A stretch of 64,000 nt of DNA from Kutzneria viridogrisea (GTDB lineage: Bacteria > Actinomycetota > Actinomycetes > Mycobacteriales > Pseudonocardiaceae), in assembly GCA_014138725.1 (NCBI GenBank), contig JACJID010000002.1, positions 1,750,001 to 1,814,000 of the forward strand, read 5' to 3'. Each line of letters starts with the position of its first letter. Positions within the stretch are counted from its first letter, which is position 1. A model generated the notes under the pieces. That model made no database searches, was not told the origin of the DNA, and was given only the letters and a program-made list of their open reading frames with translations. Positions 31,713-40,127 of the stretch are shown one piece after another. The position numbers and the translations under genes are program-made.

Positions 31713-33374
31713 TCAGAACACGCCAGCAGTGAGCTTCTTCGTGGAGATGTACTGCTGCACGGCGTCGGTCAGCGAGGTGCTGGGCGCCTCGTTCGCGGCC
31801 CTCGGGGCGAGGGCGGTCTTGCCGTCGGCGGGCACGTTCGGGCGCGGGTCACCGGCACAGGTGGTGCGGGTGCCGGGCAGCACGCCGTCGACCAGGTAGC
31901 GGTCGATGATGTCCGAGGCGCAGGCGTTGCGGCTGTAGAGGCCGTGCGTGCCCTCGTCGGCCACGGACACCAGCTGGTCGCCCAGCTTGGTGGCCATCGC
32001 CGGGCCTCCGTCGTACTGGGTCTGCGAGTCACCCTCGGCCTGGATCACCAGCCCGGTCGGGTAGCCGTTGCGCTTGAGGTCGGTGACCTTGTCGGTCAGC
32101 GCGAAGTTGCGGAAGGTGCACGGGTTGGCCGCGGCCCGGCCGACCCCGTAGCCGTACGGGTACTTCTCCCGGTACAGCTTCATGTCGCTGTAGTAGATCG
32201 ACAGGTCCTTGGGCCAGTCGGCCTCGCAGGTGACGGTCTGGAACACACCGCTGGTGGTCTGCGCGATGCCCAGGTCGTTGAGCAGCTTGGCGGCCTTGCC
32301 CGCGTCCACGACCGCGGCCGAGTCAGCGGCGGCGGTGCCGTCGGCGGCGGCCTTGAAGGTCTTGACCAGCTTGCCGAGGGTGTCCCACAGCGGGCGGTAG
32401 CGCGAGTTCAGGCCGACCAGCGCGTCGTAGACGGTGCGGTCCACCTTGCCGAACTGCGGGTTGGTGATCGGCTTGTCCGCCAGCTTGGCGGCCAGCGCCT
32501 CGGTGGTGGCGAACACCTCGGCCTGGGACTTGCCCAGCCCGTAGACGGAGTTGCGCTCACCCAGCCACTTGTAGAAGGCGTCGACGTTGGCGCGCATGGC
32601 CACCGCCTGCTCCTTGAACTGCTCGCGCCAGATCCAGTCCGGGCTGACCGAGGAGTCCAGCACGTTGCGGTCCAGGCTGGCCGGGAACAGGCTGCCGAAG
32701 ACCGCGCCCAGGTAGGTGCCGTAGGAGAAGCCCAGGTAGTTGATCTTCTTCTCGCCGAGCACGCCGCGGATGACGTCCATGTCCCGCGCGGTGTTCGGGG
32801 TGTTGACGTACGGCCGCAGCCCGCCCGCGGCCCGCTCGCAGTCGGACTCCTCGGTCTGCGCCTGCGCGGTGAACAGCGCGAACTGCTCGTCGGTCGGCCG
32901 CGAGGGCAGGTCACCCAGCGGCGGGGTGTACTCGCACAGCAGCGGGGTCGAGCGGCCGACCCCGCGCGGGTCGAAGCCGATCAGGTCGTAGGTCTGCGCG
33001 ATGGGCCGGTCGGCGAAGGCCAGCGGCATGCTCAGGCCGGAACCGCCGGGACCACCGGGGTTGATCAACAGCACCCCGCGACGCTTGGCGGTGTCCTTGG
33101 CGGGCAGCTTGCTGATCGTGACCGAGATGCGCTCGTCACCGGGCTTGCGGTAGTTCATCGGCACCACCAGGGTGGCGCACTGCAACTTCGCGAGCTGGCC
33201 GTCCTTGGCGCAGGGCTCCCACTTGGGCTGCTGGCCGTAGAACTCGGCCAGACCCGCGGGCACCTTCGCGGACTCGGCCGCCAGTGCCGTGGGAGCCAGC
33301 CCCGCCATCGTGCCCACGGCGGCCATCACGCTCAGGCTTGCGCAGGCCCACCGACTCCATCTGCTTGCTGACAT
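31713..33374 (-). CDS. Secreted TAP-like alpha/beta-hydrolase peptidase (S33)
   Basis: 553 residues from ATG 33374 behind AGGGGAAG; signal peptide MSASRWSRWACASLSVMAAV and on to ALAAE. Oxyanion motif LLINPGGPGGSGLSMPLAFA, nucleophile elbow YLGFSYGTYLGAVFGSLFPA, and a C-terminal His in SVADEGTHGLYSRNACASDI. The family (Streptomyces tripeptidyl aminopeptidase SlpD/SlpE-like) releases tripeptides from N-termini outside the cell, often removing propeptides of other secreted proteins. No pro-protein partner is adjacent. The other secreted hydrolases around it (GH29, S53) fit a general extracellular degradation set. Confidence 0.93.
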   Translation of the reverse strand: MSASRWSRWACASLSVMAAVGTMAGLAPTALAAESAKVPAGLAEFYGQQPKWEPCAKDGQLAKLQCATLVVPMNYRKPGDERISVTISKLPAKDTAKRRGVLLINPGGPGGSGLSMPLAFADRPIAQTYDLIGFDPRGVGRSTPLLCEYTPPLGDLPSRPTDEQFALFTAQAQTEESDCERAAGGLRPYVNTPNTARDMDVIRGVLGEKKINYLGFSYGTYLGAVFGSLFPASLDRNVLDSSVSPDWIWREQFKEQAVAMRANVDAFYKWLGERNSVYGLGKSQAEVFATTEALAAKLADKPITNPQFGKVDRTVYDALVGLNSRYRPLWDTLGKLVKTFKAAADGTAAADSAAVVDAGKAAKLLNDLGIAQTTSGVFQTVTCEADWPKDLSIYYSDMKLYREKYPYGYGVGRAAANPCTFRNFALTDKVTDLKRNGYPTGLVIQAEGDSQTQYDGGPAMATKLGDQLVSVADEGTHGLYSRNACASDIIDRYLVDGVLPGTRTTCAGDPRPNVPADGKTALAPRAANEAPSTSLTDAVQQYISTKKLTAGVF

Positions 33375-33629
33375 CGACTTCCCCTCAGGTCGTGACCGAA
33401 GCCAAGTGCGGCCGACACTAGGAGTAATCAAATGAGCGCACATCAGTCTGTCGGTGGGCGTTCGTCATACCAAAGGATTACCTGCAATTTGCTTTACGTG
33501 ATACCGACTCCGCCCCGAAACCAGCCCGAAAGTACCTGCAGGACTTGCGTTTTCGCAGGAAGAGCGAGGCAGGACCACCTCAGCGTCATCCCCCGAATGC
33601 ACTACAACCAATGGGGGAACAGCCTCGAC

Positions 33630-34360
33630 CTACGCCGACACCGGTTCCGCAGTGCGCACCCGGCTGGGCAGGTCCGGGAACGCGGACCGGCCGCGGTCGC
33701 CGAGCCCCTGGCCGCAGGTGAGGCAGATCAGCACCAGCACCGCGAAGCCGACGTAGCACTCGCCCGAGGCCCCGCCCAGGGCTGTGGGGAGCCCGCACAG
33801 GACCACGCCGATGACCGCGAGCCAGCTGGTGAACCCGTCGCGTCCACGTACCCCGGTGACCACGAAGGCGATGACCGCGGGAATGATCCACACCCAGTGG
33901 TGCGACCAGGACAGCGGGCACACCAGCAGTCCGGCGAAGGCGTTGACCACCAGCGCGTGGGTGTCCCCGCGCCCGGTGCATGCCCACCACGGCCAGCACC
34001 AGGACGATCGCCGCGCAGAACAGCCACACGGCCGTCTGCTGCGAGTCGTACAGGTGGCCGCGGGCGAGCAGCCCGCGGATGGAGGCGTTGCCGAGCGAGT
34101 CGAGCTTGCCGACCCGGTCGGTCTGGAACACCGCGCTGGTCCAGTAACGCACCGAGTCCCCGGGCGCCGCGAGGAAGCCGAGCAGCACGCTGGCCGCGAA
34201 GCTCCCCCCTGCCACGAGGGCCGCCCGGCGGTCGCGCTTGACCAGGAAGTACAGCAGGAACACCAGCGGGGTCAGCTTCACCGCGGCCGCGATGCCCACG
34301 AGTAGCCCGCGCGGCCAGCGTGGGGAACGCACCAGGCAGTCCAGGGCCTCGGTGGTGACG
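33630..34360 (-). pseudogene. Truncated, frameshifted GT87-type (DUF2029) mannosyltransferase
   Basis: Only the C-terminal half of a multi-span polyprenyl-sugar-dependent transferase remains. It begins at PRWPRGLLVGIAAAVKLTPL and runs through VRYWTSAVFQTDRVGKLDSL and ASIRGLLARG to LAVVGMHRARG. There the frame is lost near 33963-33975 and continues one frame over as DTHALVVNAFAGLLVCPLSW and SHHWVWIIPAVIAF up to a stop at 33630. Both halves join at a typical GT87 motif, so one small indel explains the break. The N-terminal half is missing because the PucR gene begins right next to it. Clearly dead. Confidence 0.85.
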
Positions 34361-34406
34361 CGCGGGGGCACGCTACGAGCGGTTGCGCGTGCACCGAAGT
34401 GGCAGC

Positions 34407-35957
34407 ATGGCGTCCATGGTGACGGTGCAGGGCGTTGTGGACCGCGTGGGGCCAACGCTGCTGCGAGCGGTGCTCACCGCGGCCGAGGTGCAGGGCGTGA
34501 CCGACGTGGTGATCGCCGAGGGCGGGCGGCGCACGCCGACCGCCGCCGGTGACCTGGTGCTGGGCGTGGCCGCGGGCAGTCGGCGCGACGCGGTGGAGCT
34601 GGTCCGGCACTCCAGGGCGGCGGCCGGGGTCCTGCTCAAGCCCCCGCTGGCCGCCGACGAGGTGGTGCTGGCGGCGGCGCGCGAGTCCGGGGTGGCCGTG
34701 GTCGAGGTGCGCCAGGAGGCGGCCTGGGCGCAGCTGGTGTGGCTGCTGCGGGCGGTGCTGGACGCCGCGGCCGATGACGAGTCGGGCTCCGCCGACGGTG
34801 AGCCGGACCAGTTCGGCGACCTGTTCCGGCTGGCCGACGCGATCGCCGCCGTGGTGGACGCGCCGGTCACCATCGAGGACGCCAACTCCCGGGTGCTGGC
34901 CTACTCGGCCCGCCAGGACCGCACCGACCCGGCCAGGGTGTCCACCATCATGGGCCGCCGGGTGCCCGACGACGTGCTGGCCCGGTTCCGCTCGCGCGGG
35001 GTGTTCCGCCAGCTCAGCAAGGGCCGGTCGGTGATCTTCGTACCGGCGCAGCGGGACGGCACGCTGCCCCGGCTGATCGTGCCGATCCGGATGGGCGGGG
35101 AACTGCTGGGCTCCATGTGGGCGGTGGTGGACGGGGCGGTCACCGACGAGCGCTCGGCGGCCTTCGCCGACACCGGGCCGGTGGTGGCGCTGCACCTGCT
35201 GCGCAGGCGGGCCCGGGTGGACGCGGAGCGGATGCGCTCGGCGGAACTGGTCCGCGCGGTGCTGGCGGGCAACGCCGGTACCCGCACGGCAGCCGCCGAA
35301 CTGGGCCTGGAGGACGCCCCGCACCGGGTGATCGCGATCGGCACCTCGGGGGTGGACGAGGCCGACGCGGAGGGCGTGCGGCTGGCCCTGTGGGAGCGGA
35401 TGACCCGCGGGGTCGGGCGCCGACCCGCCGTGGCCGAGATGCACGGGGTGCTGTACGCGGTGGTGCCCGACAGCGCGGGCCAGGGCGGCTGGACCGCGCT
35501 GCGCGAGGTGCTCGCGGCGGGCGAGTCGCTGGTGGCGGCGGGCAGCCCGGTGCCGCTGGCCGAGCTGCCGGTGTCCCGGGCGCAGGCCGAGGAGACCCTG
35601 GGACTGCTGCGCACGGGCAGCACGGGCAAGCGGGTCGCCACCTACGAGGAGGTGTGGGCCCCGCTGGCGCTGCACCGGGCCGCGCAGGCCGCGCACGCCT
35701 CAGGCATCACCGAGCTCGGACCGGTGCCGGTGCTGCGCGCGCACGACGAGGCGCACGGCAGCGAGTACCTGGCGACCCTGTTCGAGTGGCTGCGCCACCC
35801 GGGCGACCCCCGTGCGGCCAGCGCGGCGCTGAGCATCCACCCCAACACCTTCCGGTACCGGATGAAGAAGCTCGGCGAACTCGCCGCGGTGGACATGGAC
35901 GAACCGGACGTACGTCTTGCACTGCTCTGCCAGCTCGTGACGATCCACTGGGCCTGA
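34407..35957 (+). CDS. PucR-family transcriptional regulator, probable activator of ald
   Basis: 516 residues from ATG 34407 (ATG 34416 also possible). The N-terminal PucR domain comes first (VQGVVDRVGPTLLRAVLTAA ... VLLKPPLAADEVVLAAARES). A GGDEF-like/CdaR middle part follows, then the C-terminal helix-turn-helix LSIHPNTFRYRMKKLGELAA, the HTH_30 signature. It lies 143 bp upstream of alanine dehydrogenase in the same direction. In Bacillus, AdeR of the same family activates ald, so control of the adjacent ald gene is likely. It sits against the remains of a mannosyltransferase gene, which suggests a local rearrangement. Confidence 0.9.
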   Translation: MASMVTVQGVVDRVGPTLLRAVLTAAEVQGVTDVVIAEGGRRTPTAAGDLVLGVAAGSRRDAVELVRHSRAAAGVLLKPPLAADEVVLAAARESGVAVVEVRQEAAWAQLVWLLRAVLDAAADDESGSADGEPDQFGDLFRLADAIAAVVDAPVTIEDANSRVLAYSARQDRTDPARVSTIMGRRVPDDVLARFRSRGVFRQLSKGRSVIFVPAQRDGTLPRLIVPIRMGGELLGSMWAVVDGAVTDERSAAFADTGPVVALHLLRRRARVDAERMRSAELVRAVLAGNAGTRTAAAELGLEDAPHRVIAIGTSGVDEADAEGVRLALWERMTRGVGRRPAVAEMHGVLYAVVPDSAGQGGWTALREVLAAGESLVAAGSPVPLAELPVSRAQAEETLGLLRTGSTGKRVATYEEVWAPLALHRAAQAAHASGITELGPVPVLRAHDEAHGSEYLATLFEWLRHPGDPRAASAALSIHPNTFRYRMKKLGELAAVDMDEPDVRLALLCQLVTIHWA

Positions 35958-36100
35958 GGACTGGTCTAGACCTCCAGGTCGATTGTGCTGCGAGCACAAC
36001 CAGCCTGCGGAGAACTGAGTCCGCGGGCACGATGACACCCCGGTTGGAGTAGCCGACCGTGGGGACCATCACGCCGTGCCCGGAGAGGAAACAGATAACC

Positions 36101-37216
36101 GTGCGGATCGCCGTCCCTCGCGAGATCAAGAACCACGAGTACCGCGTCGCGTTGACTCCCGCGGGCGCCCACGAGCTGGTCACCCGTGGCCACGACGTGT
36201 TCGTGCAGGCCGGTGCCGGCCTGGGTTCCTCCATCCCGGACGAGGACTACCTCGCCGCGGGCGCCAAGATCCTCGCCACCGCCGACGAAGTGTGGGACGA
36301 GGGCCAGCTGGTGCTCAAGGTCAAGGAGCCCATCGCCGAGGAGTACCCGAGGCTGCGCGCGGGCCAGACCCTGTTCACCTACCTGCACCTGGCCGCGGAC
36401 AAGCCGCTGACCGAGGCCCTGCTGGCCTCGGGCACCACCGCGATCGCCTACGAGACCGTGCAGACCGCGAACGGCGCCCTGCCGCTGCTGGCCCCGATGT
36501 CCGAGGTCGCGGGCCGGCTGGCCCCGCAGGTCGGCGCCTACTCCCTGATGCGCCCCTCCGGCGGCCGGGGCGTGCTGCCCGGCGGCGTGCCCGGTGTGCG
36601 CCCGGCCCGCGTCGTGGTCATCGGCGGCGGTGTGGCGGGTCTGAACGCGGCGACCATCGCCGTGGGCATGGGCGCCGACGTGGAGATCCTGGACACCAAC
36701 GTGGACCGGCTGCGGCAGATCGACGCCCAGTTCCACGGCCGCCTGCGCACCATCACCTCCAACCGGTACGCGCTGGAGCAGTCGGTGCTGGAGGCCGACC
36801 TGGTGATCGGCGCCGTGCTGGTGGCCGGTGCGAAGGCGCCCAAGCTGGTCAGCAACGAGCTGGTGTCCCGGATGAAGCCCGGCTCGGTGCTGGTGGACAT
36901 TTCCATCGACCAGGGCGGCTGCTTCGAGGACTCACGCGCCACCACGCACGACGACCCGACCTACACCGTGCACAACTCGGTGTTCTACTGCGTGGCCAAC
37001 ATGCCCGGCGCCGTGCCGAACACCTCCACCTACGCGCTGACCAACGTGACCCTGCCCTACGCGGTCGCGCTGGCCGACAAGGGCTGGGAGTCCGCGCTGA
37101 AGGCCGACAAGGCGCTCGCGCTGGGCCTGAACGCGCACGCGGGCAAGCTCACCAACGAGCCGGTCGCCGTGGCCACCGGCCTGGCGCACACCCCGCTCGC
37201 GGACGTGCTCGGCTGA
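36101..37216 (+). CDS. ald: Alanine dehydrogenase
   Basis: 371 residues, from GTG 36101 behind GAGAGGAAA. It catalyses the NAD-linked interconversion of L-alanine with pyruvate and ammonia. Family sequence: [20 protein letters not shown], then catalytic Lys in LVLKVKEP, His in [16 protein letters not shown], Rossmann [20 protein letters not shown] and [20 protein letters not shown]. Length and motifs are canonical. It links carbon and nitrogen metabolism and is often induced by alanine or low oxygen in actinobacteria. The PucR regulator upstream is the probable controller. A clear intrinsic terminator follows at 37235. Confidence 0.97.
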   Translation: MRIAVPREIKNHEYRVALTPAGAHELVTRGHDVFVQAGAGLGSSIPDEDYLAAGAKILATADEVWDEGQLVLKVKEPIAEEYPRLRAGQTLFTYLHLAADKPLTEALLASGTTAIAYETVQTANGALPLLAPMSEVAGRLAPQVGAYSLMRPSGGRGVLPGGVPGVRPARVVVIGGGVAGLNAATIAVGMGADVEILDTNVDRLRQIDAQFHGRLRTITSNRYALEQSVLEADLVIGAVLVAGAKAPKLVSNELVSRMKPGSVLVDISIDQGGCFEDSRATTHDDPTYTVHNSVFYCVANMPGAVPNTSTYALTNVTLPYAVALADKGWESALKADKALALGLNAHAGKLTNEPVAVATGLAHTPLADVLG

Positions 37217-37234
37217 TTCAGGCTTTTCCCCCAC

Positions 37235-37277
37235 AAGGGACCGGTCGTGCGATTTCCGGCACGGCCGGTCCCTTTTT
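37235..37277 (+). terminator. Intrinsic terminator of ald
   Basis: AAGGGACCGG-TCGTGC pairs with GCACGG-CCGGTCCCTT and is followed by TTT, 18 bp after the stop. Confidence 0.9.
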
Positions 37278-37379
37278 CTGTGCCGAAGAACGAACGATCG
37301 TCGGTTTCGCAGCGTGCACCGACCTCCTACATTGAGTGATGCTTGGTCACATCCCTGCTGTACCAAGAGGAGTCGCTCG

Positions 37380-38966
37380 ATGACGTCTCGATCTCGCGCG
37401 CTCGCGCTCGTTTCCTGCCCACTCCCCCTGCTCACCGCCCTCGCACTGGCCGCACCCGCACAGGCGGAAGCCCTGCACGGCAACCTGTCCCCCGCGCTGT
37501 CGCACAGCCAGCGGGCCGGTGACCTGGACTCCAACCAACGGCTCACCGTTTCGGTCGCGTTGAAGCTGCGTAACAACTCCGAGCTGGACAGCCTCATCGC
37601 CGAGGTGAGCAACCCACACTCCGCGCGGTACCACCAGTTCCTGACGCCCGAGCAGTTCGCCCAGCGCTACGCCCCAACCCAGTCCGATGTGGACGGTGTG
37701 TCGGCGTACCTGCGCGGCAGCGGCCTGCGTGTGGAGAAGGTCAGCGGCAACCGCCAGCTGATCACCGTCAGCGGCACGACAGCCCAGATCCAGCACGGGT
37801 TCGGCACCACGCTCGGCGTCTACCAGGACACCGCCGAGCACCGGGCCTTCTACGCCAACGACTCCGCACCGAAGCTGCCCGCGCAGGTCAGCTCGCTGGT
37901 GCAGGGCGTGGTCGGCCTGAGCAACCACAACGCGATGCACAAGCGCTCGGTGGCCCGGCCCGCGATCGCCCCGTCCGGGTTCGGCCCCAGCGAGCTGCGC
38001 GGGGCGTACAACACCGGCTCGCTGGGCACCGGCAGCGGCCAGTCGGTGGCCCTGTGGGAGTTCGACGGCTACCAGAAGTCGAACATCTCCGCCTACGACA
38101 AGCAGTTCCAGCTGAGCTCGCCCGCCCCGCAGACGGTCTCCGTGGACGGGGCGAACTACGACAGCAAGCCCGGCGGCGGCCAGGGCGAGGTGGAACTGGA
38201 CATCGAGATCGTGCAGGCCATGGCGCCCGCCGCGGCCACCTACGTCTACGAGGCGCCCAACTCCGACGCCGGTGAGACCGACATGGCCAACCAGATCGCC
38301 ACCGACAACAAGGTGTCGGTCGTGTCGATCTCCTGGGGCCTGTGCGAGAAGGACCGCGAGGCCAGCACCATCACCGCCACCAGCAACGCGATCAAGCAGG
38401 CGGTGGCCCAGGGCATCAGCTTCTTCGCCGCCTCCGGGGACGACGGCTCCGCCGACTGCACGCGCAGCCAGACCGGGCCGGGGGTCGACGCCGTGGACTA
38501 CCCCGCCTCCGACCCCAACGTCACCGGCGTGGGCGGCACCACGCTGAGCGTCAACGGCACCGAGTACGGCTCCGAGACCGCGTGGAGCGGTTCCGGCGGC
38601 GGCACCTCCTCGGTGTTCGACGCGCCCAGCTGGCAGGGCGGCTCCGGCAAGCGGACCGTGCCCGACGTGTCCTCCGACGCCGACCCGCAGACCGGTTACG
38701 CGATCTACTCCGCGGGCAGCTGGCAGGTCTACGGCGGAACCAGTTGTGCCGCACCGATGTGGGCCGGTCTGGCCGCGCTGTACGGCAAGCGCCTCGGCGC
38801 CGCCAACCAGGCCCTGTACCAGGTGGGCAAAGGCGACCAGTACGCCTCGGCGTTCCAGGACGTGACCTCCGGCAGCAACGGCTCGTTCAGCGCGGGCACC
38901 GGCTACGACCAGGTCACCGGCTGGGGCTCGTACAACGGCGCGGGGTTGGTGAAGGCCCTGGGCTGA
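37380..38966 (+). CDS. Secreted S53 (sedolisin/kumamolisin-like) serine-carboxyl peptidase
   Basis: 528 residues behind AGAGGAG. Signal peptide to about residue 30 (LALAAPAQAEA). Pro-domain of about 170 residues: SARYHQFLTPEQFAQRYAPT and FGTTLGVYQDTAEHRAFYAN. Catalytic domain: Glu and Asp in GGGQGEVELDIEIVQAMAPA, the oxyanion Asp in FFAASGDDGSADC, and the nucleophile Ser in VYGGTSCAAPMWAGLAALYG. A Ca-binding-type C-terminus (FQDVTSGSNGSFSAGTGYDQ) is present. These acid-active endopeptidases are exported as zymogens and self-process. Neighbours do not suggest a specific substrate. Confidence 0.94.
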   Translation: MTSRSRALALVSCPLPLLTALALAAPAQAEALHGNLSPALSHSQRAGDLDSNQRLTVSVALKLRNNSELDSLIAEVSNPHSARYHQFLTPEQFAQRYAPTQSDVDGVSAYLRGSGLRVEKVSGNRQLITVSGTTAQIQHGFGTTLGVYQDTAEHRAFYANDSAPKLPAQVSSLVQGVVGLSNHNAMHKRSVARPAIAPSGFGPSELRGAYNTGSLGTGSGQSVALWEFDGYQKSNISAYDKQFQLSSPAPQTVSVDGANYDSKPGGGQGEVELDIEIVQAMAPAAATYVYEAPNSDAGETDMANQIATDNKVSVVSISWGLCEKDREASTITATSNAIKQAVAQGISFFAASGDDGSADCTRSQTGPGVDAVDYPASDPNVTGVGGTTLSVNGTEYGSETAWSGSGGGTSSVFDAPSWQGGSGKRTVPDVSSDADPQTGYAIYSAGSWQVYGGTSCAAPMWAGLAALYGKRLGAANQALYQVGKGDQYASAFQDVTSGSNGSFSAGTGYDQVTGWGSYNGAGLVKALG

Positions 38967-38973
38967 GCAGTGC

Positions 38974-39022
38974 CATGAAAGTGCCGTTCCTGGCACTGGA
39001 CGCCAGGAACGGCACTTTCATG
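38974..39022. repeat. Palindromic intergenic element, copy 6
   Basis: CATGAAAGTGCCGTTCCTGG plus C pairs perfectly with GCCAGGAACGGCACTTTCAT plus G around ACTGGAC. It follows the S53 gene and ends 6 bp before the -35 of the next gene, so it is not between convergent genes. Confidence 0.9.
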
Positions 39023-39027
39023 GCGGC

Positions 39028-39058
39028 TTGACCTGGAGTGGACTCCAGCACCTAGCGT
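39028..39058 (+). promoter_or_regulatory. MerR-type promoter with 19-bp spacer and central dyad
   Basis: -35 TTGACC (39028-39033) and -10 TAGCGT (39053-39058) are separated by 19 bp. Between them lies CTGGAGT-GG-ACTCCAG (39033-39048). The over-long spacer with a dyad inside is the hallmark of promoters activated by MerR-family proteins. The ATG at 39066 is 7 bp past the -10, so the transcript is leaderless. No MerR gene is in the window nearby. Confidence 0.8.
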
Positions 39059-39065
39059 CGTGCCC

Positions 39066-39995
39066 ATGAGCCAATCCCCCCAGATCAGCACCCCGTTCGG
39101 CGAGAAGTCCACGGCCGCGGAGGTCGTGCGTGGGGTCGACCTCACCGGCAAGCGGATCGTCGTCACCGGCGGCGCGTCCGGCATCGGCGTGGAGACGGCG
39201 CGGGCGCTGGCCCACGCGGGCGCCGAGGTGACCCTGGCCGTGCGCGACACCCAGGCGGGCGCCCGCGTCGCCGAGGAGATCGGCGGCTCCGTGCTCGTCG
39301 CACGACTGGACCTGGCCGACCTGGCCTCGGTCGCCGAGTTCACGTCCACTTGGGACGGTCCGCTGCACGTGCTGGTCAACAACGCGGGCGTGATGGCCAC
39401 GCCCGAGACGCGCACCCCGCAGGGCTGGGAGCTCCAGTTCGCCACGAACCACCTGGGCCACTTCGCGCTGACCACCGGGCTGCACGGCGCGCTGGCCGCG
39501 GCCGGTGGCGCGCGGGTCGTGTCGGTCAGCTCGGGGGCGCACCTGCGCTCGCCGGTGGTCTTCGAGGACATCCACTACGAGAACCGCCCGTACGACCGGT
39601 GGACCGCCTACGGCCAGTCCAAGACGGCCAACGTGCTGTTCGCCGTGGCGGCGGCCAAGCGCTGGGCCGCCGACGGCATCGCCGTGAACGCCCTGATGCC
39701 GGGCGGGATCCGCACCCCGTTGCAGCGCCACCTGGACGAGTCGGACCTGGTGGAGATGCAGGCACGGGTGGACGAGGTGGGCGGCATCGGCTGGAAGACC
39801 ACCGAGCAGGGCGCGGCCACCTCGGTGCTGCTCGCGGCCTCCCCGCTGGTCGAGGGCGTCACGGGCCGGTACTTCGAGGACTGCAACGAGGCGGGCCCGA
39901 ACCAGCCCGGCAGCCGCAGGGGGGTCGCCGCCTACGCGCTCGACCCGGAGGCCGCCGAGCGGCTCTGGGACGTGACGGTGCGAACCCTGGCGTGA
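39066..39995 (+). CDS. Short-chain dehydrogenase/reductase, retinol-dehydrogenase-like
   Basis: 309 residues from ATG 39066. Classical SDR: cofactor motif IVVTGGASGIGVETARALAH, LHVLVNNAGVMATPETRTPQ, active-site Ser in VVSVSSGAHLRSP and Tyr-x3-Lys in TAYGQSKTANVLF. The NHLGHFALT motif and the length of about 310 put it in the group of retinol/WW-domain oxidoreductase-like SDRs, probably NADP dependent. Transcription from a MerR-type promoter suggests induction by an electrophile, drug or similar signal, and the enzyme may detoxify it. No operon partner. Substrate unknown. Confidence 0.92.
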   Translation: MSQSPQISTPFGEKSTAAEVVRGVDLTGKRIVVTGGASGIGVETARALAHAGAEVTLAVRDTQAGARVAEEIGGSVLVARLDLADLASVAEFTSTWDGPLHVLVNNAGVMATPETRTPQGWELQFATNHLGHFALTTGLHGALAAAGGARVVSVSSGAHLRSPVVFEDIHYENRPYDRWTAYGQSKTANVLFAVAAAKRWAADGIAVNALMPGGIRTPLQRHLDESDLVEMQARVDEVGGIGWKTTEQGAATSVLLAASPLVEGVTGRYFEDCNEAGPNQPGSRRGVAAYALDPEAAERLWDVTVRTLA

Positions 39996-40063
39996 CCACG
40001 GCCCGTCGCGACGCGAGTCGCGGCGACCCCGGCCGCCGAAATGCCCCGAGGTCACCGGGAGCT

Positions 40064-40120
40064 GAGCGGGACTCGGGCGCCCCAGGACGGGACTCGGGCG
40101 CCCGAGAGCGGGACTCGCCG
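40064..40120. repeat. 21-bp-period GGGACTCG array 2 (three units)
   Basis: GGGACTC starts at 40068, 40089 and 40110, exactly 21 bp apart. Between convergent genes (39066 and 40128). Confidence 0.85.
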
Positions 40121-40127
40121 GGGGTGG

